The position numbers and the translations under genes were made by a program. DNA of 64,000 nucleotides, taken from an uncultured Draconibacterium sp. GTDB lineage: Bacteria > Bacteroidota > Bacteroidia > Bacteroidales > Prolixibacteraceae. Numbering within the stretch: the first letter of the stretch is position 1; the number at the start of each line of letters is the position of its first letter. Location of the stretch: contig NZ_CAJXTC010000003.1 in NCBI RefSeq assembly GCF_913060805.1, positions 124,001 through 188,000 of the forward strand. Direction: 5' to 3'. The notes under the pieces were generated by a model. That model ran no database searches. It saw only the letters and a program-made list of their open reading frames with translations, and was not told the origin of the DNA. Shown in pieces: positions 40,282-48,886 of the stretch.

Positions 40282-41568
40282 ATGAATATAATTCAAATCA
40301 TACCCGGATCAGGTGGCAGCTTTTATTGTGGTAATTGCCTGCGCGATAGCAAATATGTGGATGCCTTGCGAAAATTGGATCACCAGGTGGTAAAAATTCC
40401 AATGTATTTGCCGCTTTTTTCAGATGAACACGACATTTCCGACATCCCGATTTTTTATGGGGCCATCAGTACTTATCTCAAGCAGGTTTATCCCATTTTT
40501 AGGAGAGCACCGGCTTGGTTCGATAAGCTGTTGAATTCAAAACCCATGATGAAAATGGCAGCCTCAATGGCAGGATCTACACGTGCAAAAGGATTGGAAG
40601 ACATGACCATTTCGATGTTGCTGGGCGAACAGGGCGAGCAAAAAGAAGAATTGGAAAAAATGGTTGATTGGATTGCTGAACATTGCAAGCCCGATGTAAT
40701 TCATATCTCCAATGCATTATTGCTTGGCCTTGCAAAACGTTTGAAAGAAAAGGTTGGAGTTCCGGTGGTTTGCTCGCTACAGGATGAGGATGTGTGGGTT
40801 GATGCCATGCAACCTCAGTTTCAGCAACCAATTTGGGATTTAATGCATGAACGTGCCGAAGATGTGGATGCCTTGGTTGCCGTCAGCAATTATTTTGCCG
40901 ATGAAATGAAAAAGCGCATGCGTCTGGAGGATAAGAAGGTGCACACATTTTACCTGGGCGTTGATGTGGAGGATTATCCATACATCCCCATTAAAGAGAA
41001 ACCGAAAAATGTTGGTTATATTTCGAGAATGTGCCACAAAGATGGTTTCGATATTGTGGTGGATGCTTTTATCGAATTAAAAAAGAAAGCCGGTTTTGAG
41101 GAGGTGAAACTGATTGCTACAGGAGGTTTGACCGGCGATGATAAAAAGTTTTTTAAGGAACAAAAACATAAGCTGAAAGAGGCTGGTTTATTGCATCAAT
41201 TTGAGGTAGTGGAAGAGTTTGAAGGAGCTGCCCGCCATGAATTTTTTAAGCAAGTTGCCATGATTTCGGTTCCGGTTCGTATCGGCGAAGCATTCGGGAT
41301 GTATTTGTTGGAAGCAATGGCGTCAGGAGTTCCGGTGATACAACCTGCTTTGGGAGCTTTTCCTGAAATTGTGGATGTTTCAGGTGGAGGTGTAATCTAT
41401 TCGCCAAATACACCTGGAAAATTAAGTGAAAGTTGGGCCGAACTATTGAATGATCCTGGAAAATTAGAAAAGCTGAGCAAAGCTGGTTATGAAGGAACAA
41501 GCAAGAAATTTAATATACATAATCATGCAGCAGAAATTGTTGAGCTGTATGAAAGTTTGAAGAAATAA
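40282..41568 (+). CDS. Family 4-like glycosyltransferase
   Basis: This 428-residue GT-B protein has a glycine-rich N-terminal loop (IIPGSGGSFYCGN), SLQDEDVWVDAM, and a C-terminal donor-binding domain with VGYISRMCHKDGFDIVVDAF and the E-x7-E type motif GEAFGMYLLEAMASGVPVIQP. No signal or membrane helix, so cytoplasmic. The nucleotide-sugar donor and acceptor cannot be read. It is followed by an ABC transporter of the LolD/FtsX type, so involvement in an envelope glycoconjugate is possible but unproven. Confidence 0.8.
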   Translation: MNIIQIIPGSGGSFYCGNCLRDSKYVDALRKLDHQVVKIPMYLPLFSDEHDISDIPIFYGAISTYLKQVYPIFRRAPAWFDKLLNSKPMMKMAASMAGSTRAKGLEDMTISMLLGEQGEQKEELEKMVDWIAEHCKPDVIHISNALLLGLAKRLKEKVGVPVVCSLQDEDVWVDAMQPQFQQPIWDLMHERAEDVDALVAVSNYFADEMKKRMRLEDKKVHTFYLGVDVEDYPYIPIKEKPKNVGYISRMCHKDGFDIVVDAFIELKKKAGFEEVKLIATGGLTGDDKKFFKEQKHKLKEAGLLHQFEVVEEFEGAARHEFFKQVAMISVPVRIGEAFGMYLLEAMASGVPVIQPALGAFPEIVDVSGGGVIYSPNTPGKLSESWAELLNDPGKLEKLSKAGYEGTSKKFNIHNHAAEIVELYESLKK

Positions 41569-41606
41569 ACTTAGCGTCTTTGCGCCATAGCGGTAAAACG
41601 AAACAT
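41569..41606. repeat. Dispersed CTTAGCGTCTTTGCGCC phrase
   Basis: The spacer ACTTAGCGTCTTTGCGCC plus ATAGCGGTAAAACG between the glycosyltransferase and ABC genes is a phrase often seen between genes in Bacteroidota. It is the whole spacer, so it may act only as a linker. Confidence 0.4.
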
Positions 41607-41607
41607 A

Positions 41608-42285
41608 ATGCTATTACAACTTAAACAAATTTCAAAAGGTTACGGAGAAGCCGGAACACACAGCTTTCGTCCGGTACTAAAAGAGCTGAATCTTGAACTG
41701 GAGAAAGGTCAAAAAGTGGCCATCATAGGACCAAGTGGCTCGGGAAAAACAACTTTGCTGAATTTGGTGGGGGCACTGGATACACCCGATTCCGGGGAGG
41801 TAATGTTTAATGGCACCAATATCACTGGTTACAACTCAACTCAATTGGCCGCTTTTCGTAATCAGAACCTTGGTTTTGTTTTTCAAATGCATCATTTAAT
41901 GCCGCAGTTGAGTATGTGGGAGAATGTGTTGCTGCCGCTTTTACCACAAGGCAAGGTTACGAAAGAACAAAAAGACTGGGCAGAATACCTGATCAATAAA
42001 GTTGGTATTTCAGAGCAACGTAACCAGAAACCATCAGAAATGTCGGGAGGTGAGTGCCAGCGCACTGCTGTGGTTCGTGCGCTAATCAATAAACCTGAAT
42101 TGATTCTTGCTGATGAGCCAACCGGGGCGCTTGACGAGGCCAATGCCAATGCTCTTTCTGAGCTGCTTATTCAACTCAGCGAAGAGGAAGGTGTGACCTT
42201 GGTGACGGTAACTCACTCGGCAGAGTTAGCCCAAAAAATGGATACGAAATTTTTACTGAAAAACGGACAATTGGAACAAGAATAA
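41608..42285 (+). CDS. LolD/MacB-type ABC transporter ATPase
   Basis: This 225-residue ATPase has Walker A GPSGSGKTT, a Q-loop (FVFQMHHLMPQLS), the signature motif as MSGGECQR, Walker B LILADEPTGALD and the switch His in VTVTHS. The length and the short insert after the Q-loop match the LolD/FtsE group that works with FtsX-like permeases. It is 45 bp upstream of its permease partner. Confidence 0.92.
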   Translation: MLLQLKQISKGYGEAGTHSFRPVLKELNLELEKGQKVAIIGPSGSGKTTLLNLVGALDTPDSGEVMFNGTNITGYNSTQLAAFRNQNLGFVFQMHHLMPQLSMWENVLLPLLPQGKVTKEQKDWAEYLINKVGISEQRNQKPSEMSGGECQRTAVVRALINKPELILADEPTGALDEANANALSELLIQLSEEEGVTLVTVTHSAELAQKMDTKFLLKNGQLEQE

Positions 42286-42286
42286 T

Positions 42287-42327
42287 CTCCCCTCTTTGAG
42301 GGGAGTACGGCAAAGCCGGGAGGGGTG
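42287..42327. repeat. Diverged CCCC...GGGG repeat that supplies the ribosome-binding region
   Basis: CTCCCCTCTTTGAGGGGAG forms a hairpin, followed by TACGGCAAAGCCGGGAGGGGTG. The element resembles the repeats at 5336 and 23056. Its GGGAGGGG end lies just before the ATG at 42331 and would act as a strong Shine-Dalgarno, unusual in a phylum that rarely uses one. Confidence 0.6.
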
Positions 42328-42330
42328 ATT

Positions 42331-45300
42331 ATGACCAAATTTCAATACATAATAAAATCTTTTCTTCATTATTTTAAGGCCAACTTGTTGGTTGCAATTG
42401 GTGTGGCTATCAGTACTATGGTTTTAACTGGCTCACTTGTTATTGGCGATTCGGTGAGGCACAGTTTAACCCAGGCAACCTTTTATCGTTTGGGTGAAAC
42501 AACGCATCTGGTAGCTGTAAAAGAGCGCTATTTTCGTCAGGAAATGGCTTCGGAGATGGAAGCTGCAAATTCGGATCTAAAAGCTACTTCTGTGCTTTTG
42601 TTGGAGGGAATGGCTGTTGCCGATGGAGGTCAGGAACGTGCAAATAAAGTTCAGGTGGTTGGCGTTGATACTGATTTTGAGGAAATCGCTAACACGCCGT
42701 TTTTTGCAGAACTCCAAAATAACGAGATTGCCATAAGCGAAAATTTGGCGGAGCGCTTGCAAAAAGGAGCCGGTGATAATATCCTGGTTCGAATAAAAAA
42801 GGCCAGCTTAATTCCGATGAATGCGCCGTTTGTGTCGGCAGAAGAAACAAGTGTTGCCATGCGTGCAACCATAAAAAAAGTGGTTAGCAAGGAAGAGCTG
42901 GGACGCTTTAGTTTGAAAAACTCGCAGACGGCACCGTACAATATTTTTATGTCGATTGAACGTCTCAATCGTTTAATGGAATTTGAAGGAAAGGCGAATC
43001 AAATTCTGGTTTCTACTGAGTTGGAAACAAACGTCGTTTCAGAAGTAGTAAATAGCTGTTTAACGCCCGCTGATGCCGGTTTGATATTAAAGATATTTGA
43101 TGATAAACGTGAAGTGGAAATTTCTACTGAGCGGGTTTTTATGGAGCCAAAAATTTCTGATCTGCTCAGAAGTTTGCCTGGAGCAGATATGATATTGACT
43201 TACTTTGTAAATGCTATCGGCCATAATCAATCTTCGGTTCCCTATTCATTTGTGTCGTCGGTAAATGACCCAAAACTGGCTCAAAATGAAATAATATTAA
43301 ACCGTTGGGCAGCCGATGATTTTAATGCGAATTTAGGAGACACCATCCGTTTAGAATATTTTGAGATTGGTCCTTTACGCCAGTTGGTAAATAAAGAGGC
43401 GGAGTTTATTTTAAAGGAGATTGTTCCGATGGATTCGCCATTGGCAGATCCAACGCGAGTACCTCATTTGCCGGGATTATCCGATGCCGGTCATTGCCGC
43501 GAGTGGGAAGCCGGTGTGCCGATAAATTTGGATGCCATCCGCGATAAAGACGAAAAATACTGGGACGACTATAAAGGCACACCGAAAGCATTTATTTCAA
43601 CGGAGAGTGCTTTGCAACTTTGGTCCAACCGTTTTGGTGACTACACTGCTGTGCGCTATCCGGTTGGAACATTTAGTGAGGATGAATATAAAACGGAATT
43701 TGCTGCCGCTATTTCACCTGCTGATTTGGGAATGATCGTTGAACCAATTCGTGAACAGGGAGTACATGCAGCTCAAAACGGTACCGATTTTAGTGGACTG
43801 TTTATCGGATTAAGCTTTTTCATTCTTGTCGCTTCAATCATTCTAACGGCTTTGCTTTTCCGTTTAAATCTTGAAAGTCGTTCAACACAAATCGGACTGC
43901 TGGTAGCTCTGGGATTTCAGCAGAAAGATATCCGTAGTTTCTACCTGTCTGAAGGTTTTGTGGTTTCGTTGTTTGGTGGAATTGTTGGACTGGTGATTTC
44001 AAATTTTTACACCACGTTGGTTTTCCGCATATTAAATTCGTTGTGGTTCGACATTGTTCGTACCAATGTGCTCGAAATACAATTGTTGCCATCAACCTTG
44101 GTAATCGGATTGGTTATCAGTTTGATCGTTTCATTGGGTGCCATTGCAATTTCATTGCGGCGCTTTCAAAAACAAAAAGCTGTTGAATTACAAAAGCAGA
44201 TCGCCGTTAAAGAAAGCCGCCTGAAAACACGACTTCTGAATGGTGTGTTGTGGGGAGCTTTAGCTTTGTCGGTTGTGGTTTTTGTTATGCAAATGTTTGC
44301 CAAGCAGGCCGATGCTTCAATGTTTTTTATGTCGGGCGGATTAATGTTGCTTGGTTTGTTGTTGTTGTTCAGAAAGATGTTGACGAAACGTGAGGCTAAA
44401 AAATCTCGCGAATTTGAGTTTAGTCAGTTGTCAGCGATAAACCTTACCCGTAATATCAGCCGGTCGACTACCATTGTTACGCTTTTTGCCTTGGGAACAT
44501 TTATCGTTATTTCAACCGGTTCGTATAAAATGGATTTGATTGCCGGAGCCAACAAAAAAACAAGTGGCACAGGAGGCTTTTTATATTTTGCCGAAACCAC
44601 CATGCCCGTTCTTTTCGATATTAATAACGAGGACAAGAAGGCGGAGGAAGGAATCTACGAAGATTTTAACGTGGTGCAGTTCCGCAAAGTGGATGGAGAT
44701 GATGCCAGTTGCCTGAATCTGAATCGTATTGCGCAGCCCGCAATTTTGGGTGTTGATGCAGCCAATCTGATCGGGCGTTTTGATTTCGCTGCAAAGATGA
44801 AAGGTTTGGATGCTGATCCGTGGCAAAGTTTGGAAACTGATTTTGATGACGGAACTATTCCTGCTATTGCCGACCAAACTGTTATTCAGTGGGGGCTCGG
44901 CATGAAAGTGGGTGATGTGATACTGTACCAAAACGAATTGGGTGATACGTTAAAATTGAAACTGATCGCCGGAACAAAACCATCTGTTTTTCAGGGTTAT
45001 GTAATTATCTCGAATAAACATTTTTTGAAAAATTACCCAAGTAGTTCGGGATCGAATATCTTTCTGGTGGGTGGCGATGCAGAAAATGAAACCGCAATTG
45101 GCGACGAGTTGCAATCGGTATTCCGCGACTATGGTTGGGAGATGGAAAGTGCGGCAAAACGACTAGTCGAGTTTTATTCAGTAACAAACACTTATCTTTC
45201 GATATTCCTTGCTCTTGGCGCGTTGGGATTAATTTTGGGGACCATAGGATTGGCAGTGATTCTGGCTCGTACCATCTTAGAGCGTCGAAGGGAAATTGCC

Positions 45301-45573
45301 CTTATGCAAGCCATTGGATTCACCAAAAGCTCCGTCTTTAAGTTGCTCAGAAACGAGTACTTGTTGCTGCTGATATCGGGTGTATTGCTTGGTTTTGTTA
45401 CAGCGGTTGTGGCAACTTTGCCGGCATTTTTGTCTACCAATACCGATGCATCAATTTCAACTGTTGCAATTGTTGTGGCGCTGATTCTTGTAAATGGAGT
45501 GGTTTGGATTACCGGATTAAGCTGGTTCTCGCTGCAAAAAAGATCATTGATCAATTATCTGAAAACAGAATAG
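42331..45573 (+). CDS. FtsX-like ABC transporter permease (large)
   Basis: The ATG at 42331 is preferred to the GTG at 42325, giving 1080 residues. There is a TM helix near the N-terminus (NLLVAIGVAISTMVLTG), and a large extracytoplasmic MacB-PCD-like region. A first FtsX core of three helices (about 490-620) and an isolated helix pair near 640-690 follow. Then come a second extracytoplasmic region and a final FtsX core (about 950-1080, with the FtsX-type RRREIALMQAIGFT segment). The duplicated layout matches macrolide-export or lipoprotein-release-type permeases. Its partner is the ATPase just upstream. The substrate is unknown. Confidence 0.85.
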   Translation: MTKFQYIIKSFLHYFKANLLVAIGVAISTMVLTGSLVIGDSVRHSLTQATFYRLGETTHLVAVKERYFRQEMASEMEAANSDLKATSVLLLEGMAVADGGQERANKVQVVGVDTDFEEIANTPFFAELQNNEIAISENLAERLQKGAGDNILVRIKKASLIPMNAPFVSAEETSVAMRATIKKVVSKEELGRFSLKNSQTAPYNIFMSIERLNRLMEFEGKANQILVSTELETNVVSEVVNSCLTPADAGLILKIFDDKREVEISTERVFMEPKISDLLRSLPGADMILTYFVNAIGHNQSSVPYSFVSSVNDPKLAQNEIILNRWAADDFNANLGDTIRLEYFEIGPLRQLVNKEAEFILKEIVPMDSPLADPTRVPHLPGLSDAGHCREWEAGVPINLDAIRDKDEKYWDDYKGTPKAFISTESALQLWSNRFGDYTAVRYPVGTFSEDEYKTEFAAAISPADLGMIVEPIREQGVHAAQNGTDFSGLFIGLSFFILVASIILTALLFRLNLESRSTQIGLLVALGFQQKDIRSFYLSEGFVVSLFGGIVGLVISNFYTTLVFRILNSLWFDIVRTNVLEIQLLPSTLVIGLVISLIVSLGAIAISLRRFQKQKAVELQKQIAVKESRLKTRLLNGVLWGALALSVVVFVMQMFAKQADASMFFMSGGLMLLGLLLLFRKMLTKREAKKSREFEFSQLSAINLTRNISRSTTIVTLFALGTFIVISTGSYKMDLIAGANKKTSGTGGFLYFAETTMPVLFDINNEDKKAEEGIYEDFNVVQFRKVDGDDASCLNLNRIAQPAILGVDAANLIGRFDFAAKMKGLDADPWQSLETDFDDGTIPAIADQTVIQWGLGMKVGDVILYQNELGDTLKLKLIAGTKPSVFQGYVIISNKHFLKNYPSSSGSNIFLVGGDAENETAIGDELQSVFRDYGWEMESAAKRLVEFYSVTNTYLSIFLALGALGLILGTIGLAVILARTILERRREIALMQAIGFTKSSVFKLLRNEYLLLLISGVLLGFVTAVVATLPAFLSTNTDASISTVAIVVALILVNGVVWITGLSWFSLQKRSLINYLKTE

Positions 45574-45705
45574 TTGTGGCGGAAAGTTACGATTTCGATC
45601 ATGAAAATGGTTAGTTCTTCGTTAAATGTAAACAAATTGTTGTATTGCACTTTTCTTTAAAACCTTTCAGAATGAGCATTTGTTGCACAAGTAAAAGTTA
45701 CACAA

Positions 45706-47007
45706 ATGCCAGTAAATATACCCGAAACAGCTCAAAAGAGAGTCGTAATTATAGGAGCCGGTTTTGCCGGTTTGCGCCTAGCCCGGAAGTTATATAAACA
45801 CAATTTTCAGGTCGTACTGATCGACCGGAATAATTATCATCAGTTTCAGCCATTGTTTTACCAGGTGGCAACATCGGGGCTGGAGCCCAGTTCCATTTCA
45901 TTTCCGCTGCGAAAAGTATTTCAGAAATCAGAAAATGTATTTATCCGGATTGCCGAAGTAAATAAAATCATGTCGGAAAAGAAGTTGATCGACACAACAT
46001 TGGGCACGGTTTGGTACGATTACCTGGTTATTGCTACCGGAGCAACTACTAATTTCTTTGGTATGGAAAGTTTCGAAACCAACAGTATTCCAATGAAGTC
46101 GGTTTCTGAGGCTTTGTTTTTACGCAATACTTTGCTCGAGAATTTTGAAAAAGCAGTGACCATTCGCGATGAGGAAGAAACTAAGCGGCTGCTAAATATT
46201 GTGGTGGTTGGTGGAGGACCAACAGGCGTGGAAGTCTGTGGTGCACTGGCTGAAATGAAAAAGTTTGTTTTGCCCAAAGATTACCCCGAGCTTGACTTTA
46301 ATCTGATGAATATTACCCTGGTTGAAGCGAATGCGCATTTATTGGCCGGGATGACTGAGGAAGCAGGCAAAAAGGCACTAAATTATCTTAGCAATCTTGG
46401 AGTTGAGGTGAAACTGAAACATAAGGTTGTGAAATACGATGGAAATACCGTGGAGCTGGAAGATCGGGAGGATCTCGAAACCCGGTCGCTTATTTGGGCT
46501 GCAGGCGTAAAAGGGCAAATGCCCGACGGGATTAAAAAAGAAAATGTGGTTCGCGGAAATCGTATAAAAGTGGATGCTTATAACCGTATCGAGGGCTGCG
46601 AAAATATTTTTGCCATTGGCGATATTGCCTACATGGAAACAACGAATTATCCGCAAGGGCATCCTCAGGTGGCGCAAGTGGCTTTGCAACAGGCAAGTTG
46701 TCTGGCAGAAAACCTAAGGAAGATGCAGAAGAAAAGTACGCTGCGTGCATTTAAATATCGCGATAAAGGCTCGATGGCAACCGTTGGACGAAACAGGGCA
46801 GTGGTTGATTTGCCCGGATTGCGTTTTGCCGGATTCCCTGCCTGGCTAGTTTGGATGTTTGTTCATTTAATGTCGATTGTTGGCGTAAAAAACCGCCTGG
46901 TAATTTTTATCAATTGGCTTTGGAATTATATGACTTACGACCAGTCGCTTCGGTTAATCATCCGGCCTTCAGTAAAAAGTGTTGAGTGGCAAAATCGTCA
47001 GAAATAA
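45706..47007 (+). CDS. ndh: Type II NADH:quinone oxidoreductase
   Basis: This 433-residue flavoprotein has an FAD loop (VVIIGAGFAGLRLARKL), DRNNYHQFQPLFYQVATSGLEPS, an NADH-binding loop (VVVGGGPTGVEVCGALAEM), FAIGDIAYM and the C-terminal amphipathic membrane-binding helices (AWLVWMFVHLMSIVGVKNRLVIFINWLWNYM region). It is a single-subunit, non-proton-pumping NADH dehydrogenase that reduces menaquinone. It sits alone with 130-160 bp on both sides. Sulfide:quinone reductase is less likely, as the sulfide-active cysteines are not evident. Confidence 0.92.
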   Translation: MPVNIPETAQKRVVIIGAGFAGLRLARKLYKHNFQVVLIDRNNYHQFQPLFYQVATSGLEPSSISFPLRKVFQKSENVFIRIAEVNKIMSEKKLIDTTLGTVWYDYLVIATGATTNFFGMESFETNSIPMKSVSEALFLRNTLLENFEKAVTIRDEEETKRLLNIVVVGGGPTGVEVCGALAEMKKFVLPKDYPELDFNLMNITLVEANAHLLAGMTEEAGKKALNYLSNLGVEVKLKHKVVKYDGNTVELEDREDLETRSLIWAAGVKGQMPDGIKKENVVRGNRIKVDAYNRIEGCENIFAIGDIAYMETTNYPQGHPQVAQVALQQASCLAENLRKMQKKSTLRAFKYRDKGSMATVGRNRAVVDLPGLRFAGFPAWLVWMFVHLMSIVGVKNRLVIFINWLWNYMTYDQSLRLIIRPSVKSVEWQNRQK

Positions 47008-47169
47008 ACTGGTTTTTTATGTTCGATTCTTCATTCGTGTCGTTCTGCAAGTTTTTAGGGGCTGAACTTCAATGTTCATTTTATTTATCGGAAGGATCTG
47101 GTGTCGTAAATATTTCATTTTAACAATAACTGTCTTAATTTTACAAGTTCGAGTTAATATTTAGTAGCA

Positions 47170-47646
47170 ATGGAAGAGCAGAATGAGAAATTTATGCGGG
47201 CCGCTATCGAGCTTGCTAAAAAGGGGATGGATGGTAATCACGGTGGCCCGTTTGGTGCCGTGGTGGTTAAAGACAATAAAATTATCGCAAAAGGATACAA
47301 TCAGGTAACTTCATCGAACGACCCGACTGCACATGCTGAAGTTGTCGCGATACGGGAAGCGTGTAAGGCTTTGAATACTTTTCAACTGGAAGGATGTACG
47401 GTTTATACTTCTTGCGAGCCGTGCCCGATGTGTTTGGGTGCCATTTACTGGGCTCGCCCCGATAAGGTGGTTTTTGGTGCCACCAAACAAGATGCGGCAA
47501 GTGCACAGTTTGATGATCAGTTTATTTACGATGAACTGGAGAAAGAACTCGACCGCCGACACATACAATTTGAAAATATGATGCGTAAAGAAGCCCGCGA
47601 GGTTTTTGAAGCGTGGAATAAAAAGGAGGATAAAAAGGAGTATTAA
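47170..47646 (+). CDS. guaD: Guanine deaminase (cytidine deaminase-like fold)
   Basis: This 158-residue zinc hydrolase has the CDA motif TAHAEV (zinc His and catalytic Glu) and SCEPCPMCLGAIYWARP (two zinc Cys). GGPFGAVVVKD, SSNDPTAHAEV and a C-terminal FEAWNKK...KKEY closely match Bacillus subtilis guanine deaminase rather than TadA (which would have longer tRNA-binding features). Reaction: guanine + water -> xanthine + ammonia. It is a single gene with no purine-pathway neighbours. Confidence 0.88.
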   Translation: MEEQNEKFMRAAIELAKKGMDGNHGGPFGAVVVKDNKIIAKGYNQVTSSNDPTAHAEVVAIREACKALNTFQLEGCTVYTSCEPCPMCLGAIYWARPDKVVFGATKQDAASAQFDDQFIYDELEKELDRRHIQFENMMRKEAREVFEAWNKKEDKKEY

Positions 47647-47711
47647 CCGTGTCCGCATTCCGAAGTGTTTTGTAGAATGCCACTCAGCGATATTTTTCTT
47701 ATTTTTATTGC

Positions 47712-48701
47712 ATGGTCGGCGAAAAAAATCAGGATCAAAACAAACGAAGCGAAGAACTGGAGCTAGAGCTTTCAAAGCTAAAACTAGAATTGGAGAATTC
47801 CAGGTTTCAGGAAGAGCAGGAGCGCGAGAAACGTTTGTTTTACCAAATGATTGCCGAGTTTGCTTTTGCCTGGGAGTTGTGGTTTGAACCCAATGGAAAT
47901 ATAAAATACTGTTCGCCCTCGTGTTCCGATCTTACAGGATATACGGCCAACCAAATTATTGCATCGCCGGGAATTGCTGCTTTGCTGGTTTACGATGCCG
48001 ACAAAGAGAAATACAACAACTTTTTAACCGGAGCATTGAATCAAACACTGGTTAATCAAACCCTCGAATTTCGTGTGCTGACGCGTACCAAACAACTTCG
48101 ATGGTTTATGATGAATGTACGCGGTGTGTACGATAAAATTGGCAAATACCTTGGAATTCGTGCATCGGTGCTGGATATTAGTCGCCTGAAACACGCCATG
48201 GGGCACATATCAGAATTGGAGCGTACAAAAGAATTCGACAGCCGAAACAAACAGCGCCTGCAAACCGAGCTGGAGATGAAAGACCGTGAGCTGGTTTCGT
48301 TTTTATTGCAATTGTCGCAGAAAAATGAGTTGTTGAATAAAGCGGTTCACCTGCTTCAGTCGGATGATGCGACGAAATCGAAAAAAGCTACTTCGCTGGT
48401 TCTTCAGTTAAAAGAGTTGTTGGAAGCCAATGCCGTTCAGCCGGTTGATTGGTCGATGGTAGAAAATCAGGTAGATAAAATTCATCCCGGCTTTCTCGAT
48501 CGATTGCAAAAACGACATCCGGTGGTTTCGGTCAACGATAAAAAGTTGTGTTCCTACATTCGTTTAGGTTTGTCGAGCAAGGAAATTGCCGGTCTTCTGA
48601 ATATTACTTCAAAAAGCGTGGAAATCTCCCGCGTACGATTGCGTAAAAAACTGGGCATTAACGCAAAAATCCGCCTGGTAAATTATTTGGAGCAATTGTA
48701 A
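47712..48701 (+). CDS. PAS domain-LuxR-type transcriptional regulator
   Basis: This 329-residue protein has an N-terminal coiled coil (about 5-40), a PAS domain (about 45-155, with PNGNIKYCSPSCSDLTGY and a PAC-like tail), and a second helical linker (about 160-260). A C-terminal LuxR/GerE helix-turn-helix (CSYIRLGLSSKEIAGLLNITSKSVEISRVRLRKKLG) closes it. No membrane segment or receiver domain, so it should sense a cytosolic ligand. The layout is common for Bacteroidota regulators. It precedes the DUF4954 gene by 186 bp. Confidence 0.83.
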   Translation: MVGEKNQDQNKRSEELELELSKLKLELENSRFQEEQEREKRLFYQMIAEFAFAWELWFEPNGNIKYCSPSCSDLTGYTANQIIASPGIAALLVYDADKEKYNNFLTGALNQTLVNQTLEFRVLTRTKQLRWFMMNVRGVYDKIGKYLGIRASVLDISRLKHAMGHISELERTKEFDSRNKQRLQTELEMKDRELVSFLLQLSQKNELLNKAVHLLQSDDATKSKKATSLVLQLKELLEANAVQPVDWSMVENQVDKIHPGFLDRLQKRHPVVSVNDKKLCSYIRLGLSSKEIAGLLNITSKSVEISRVRLRKKLGINAKIRLVNYLEQL

Positions 48702-48859
48702 TATTAGGTATTTTGTTGGTCTTCTGTTTTTATTTGTTATGTTGTGTCTATTGTTAAAATGCAGTAATACAATATTTGGAATATTTATTGTTAGGTTGTT
48801 TGTTGTTTTTGATGTGTTGTTGTTAGGTTGTGGAAAGTGATGAAATACTATTTTTGCCA

Positions 48860-48867
48860 TAACTTTG
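48860..48867 (+). promoter_or_regulatory. -7 promoter box upstream of the DUF4954 gene
   Basis: TAACTTTG lies 20 bases before the ATG at 48887. No TTG is found at the usual 17-20 bp spacing, so only the -7 part is supported. The region before it (48760-48835) is rich in TTGTT repeats. Confidence 0.35.
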
Positions 48868-48886
48868 GTTTTCAAAATAGTCCGCA

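Noticed and set aside
47606-47887. Separate 93-residue ORF after guanine deaminase
   Set aside because: It overlaps the end of guaD and the start of the PAS-LuxR gene in another frame and has no protein-like features.
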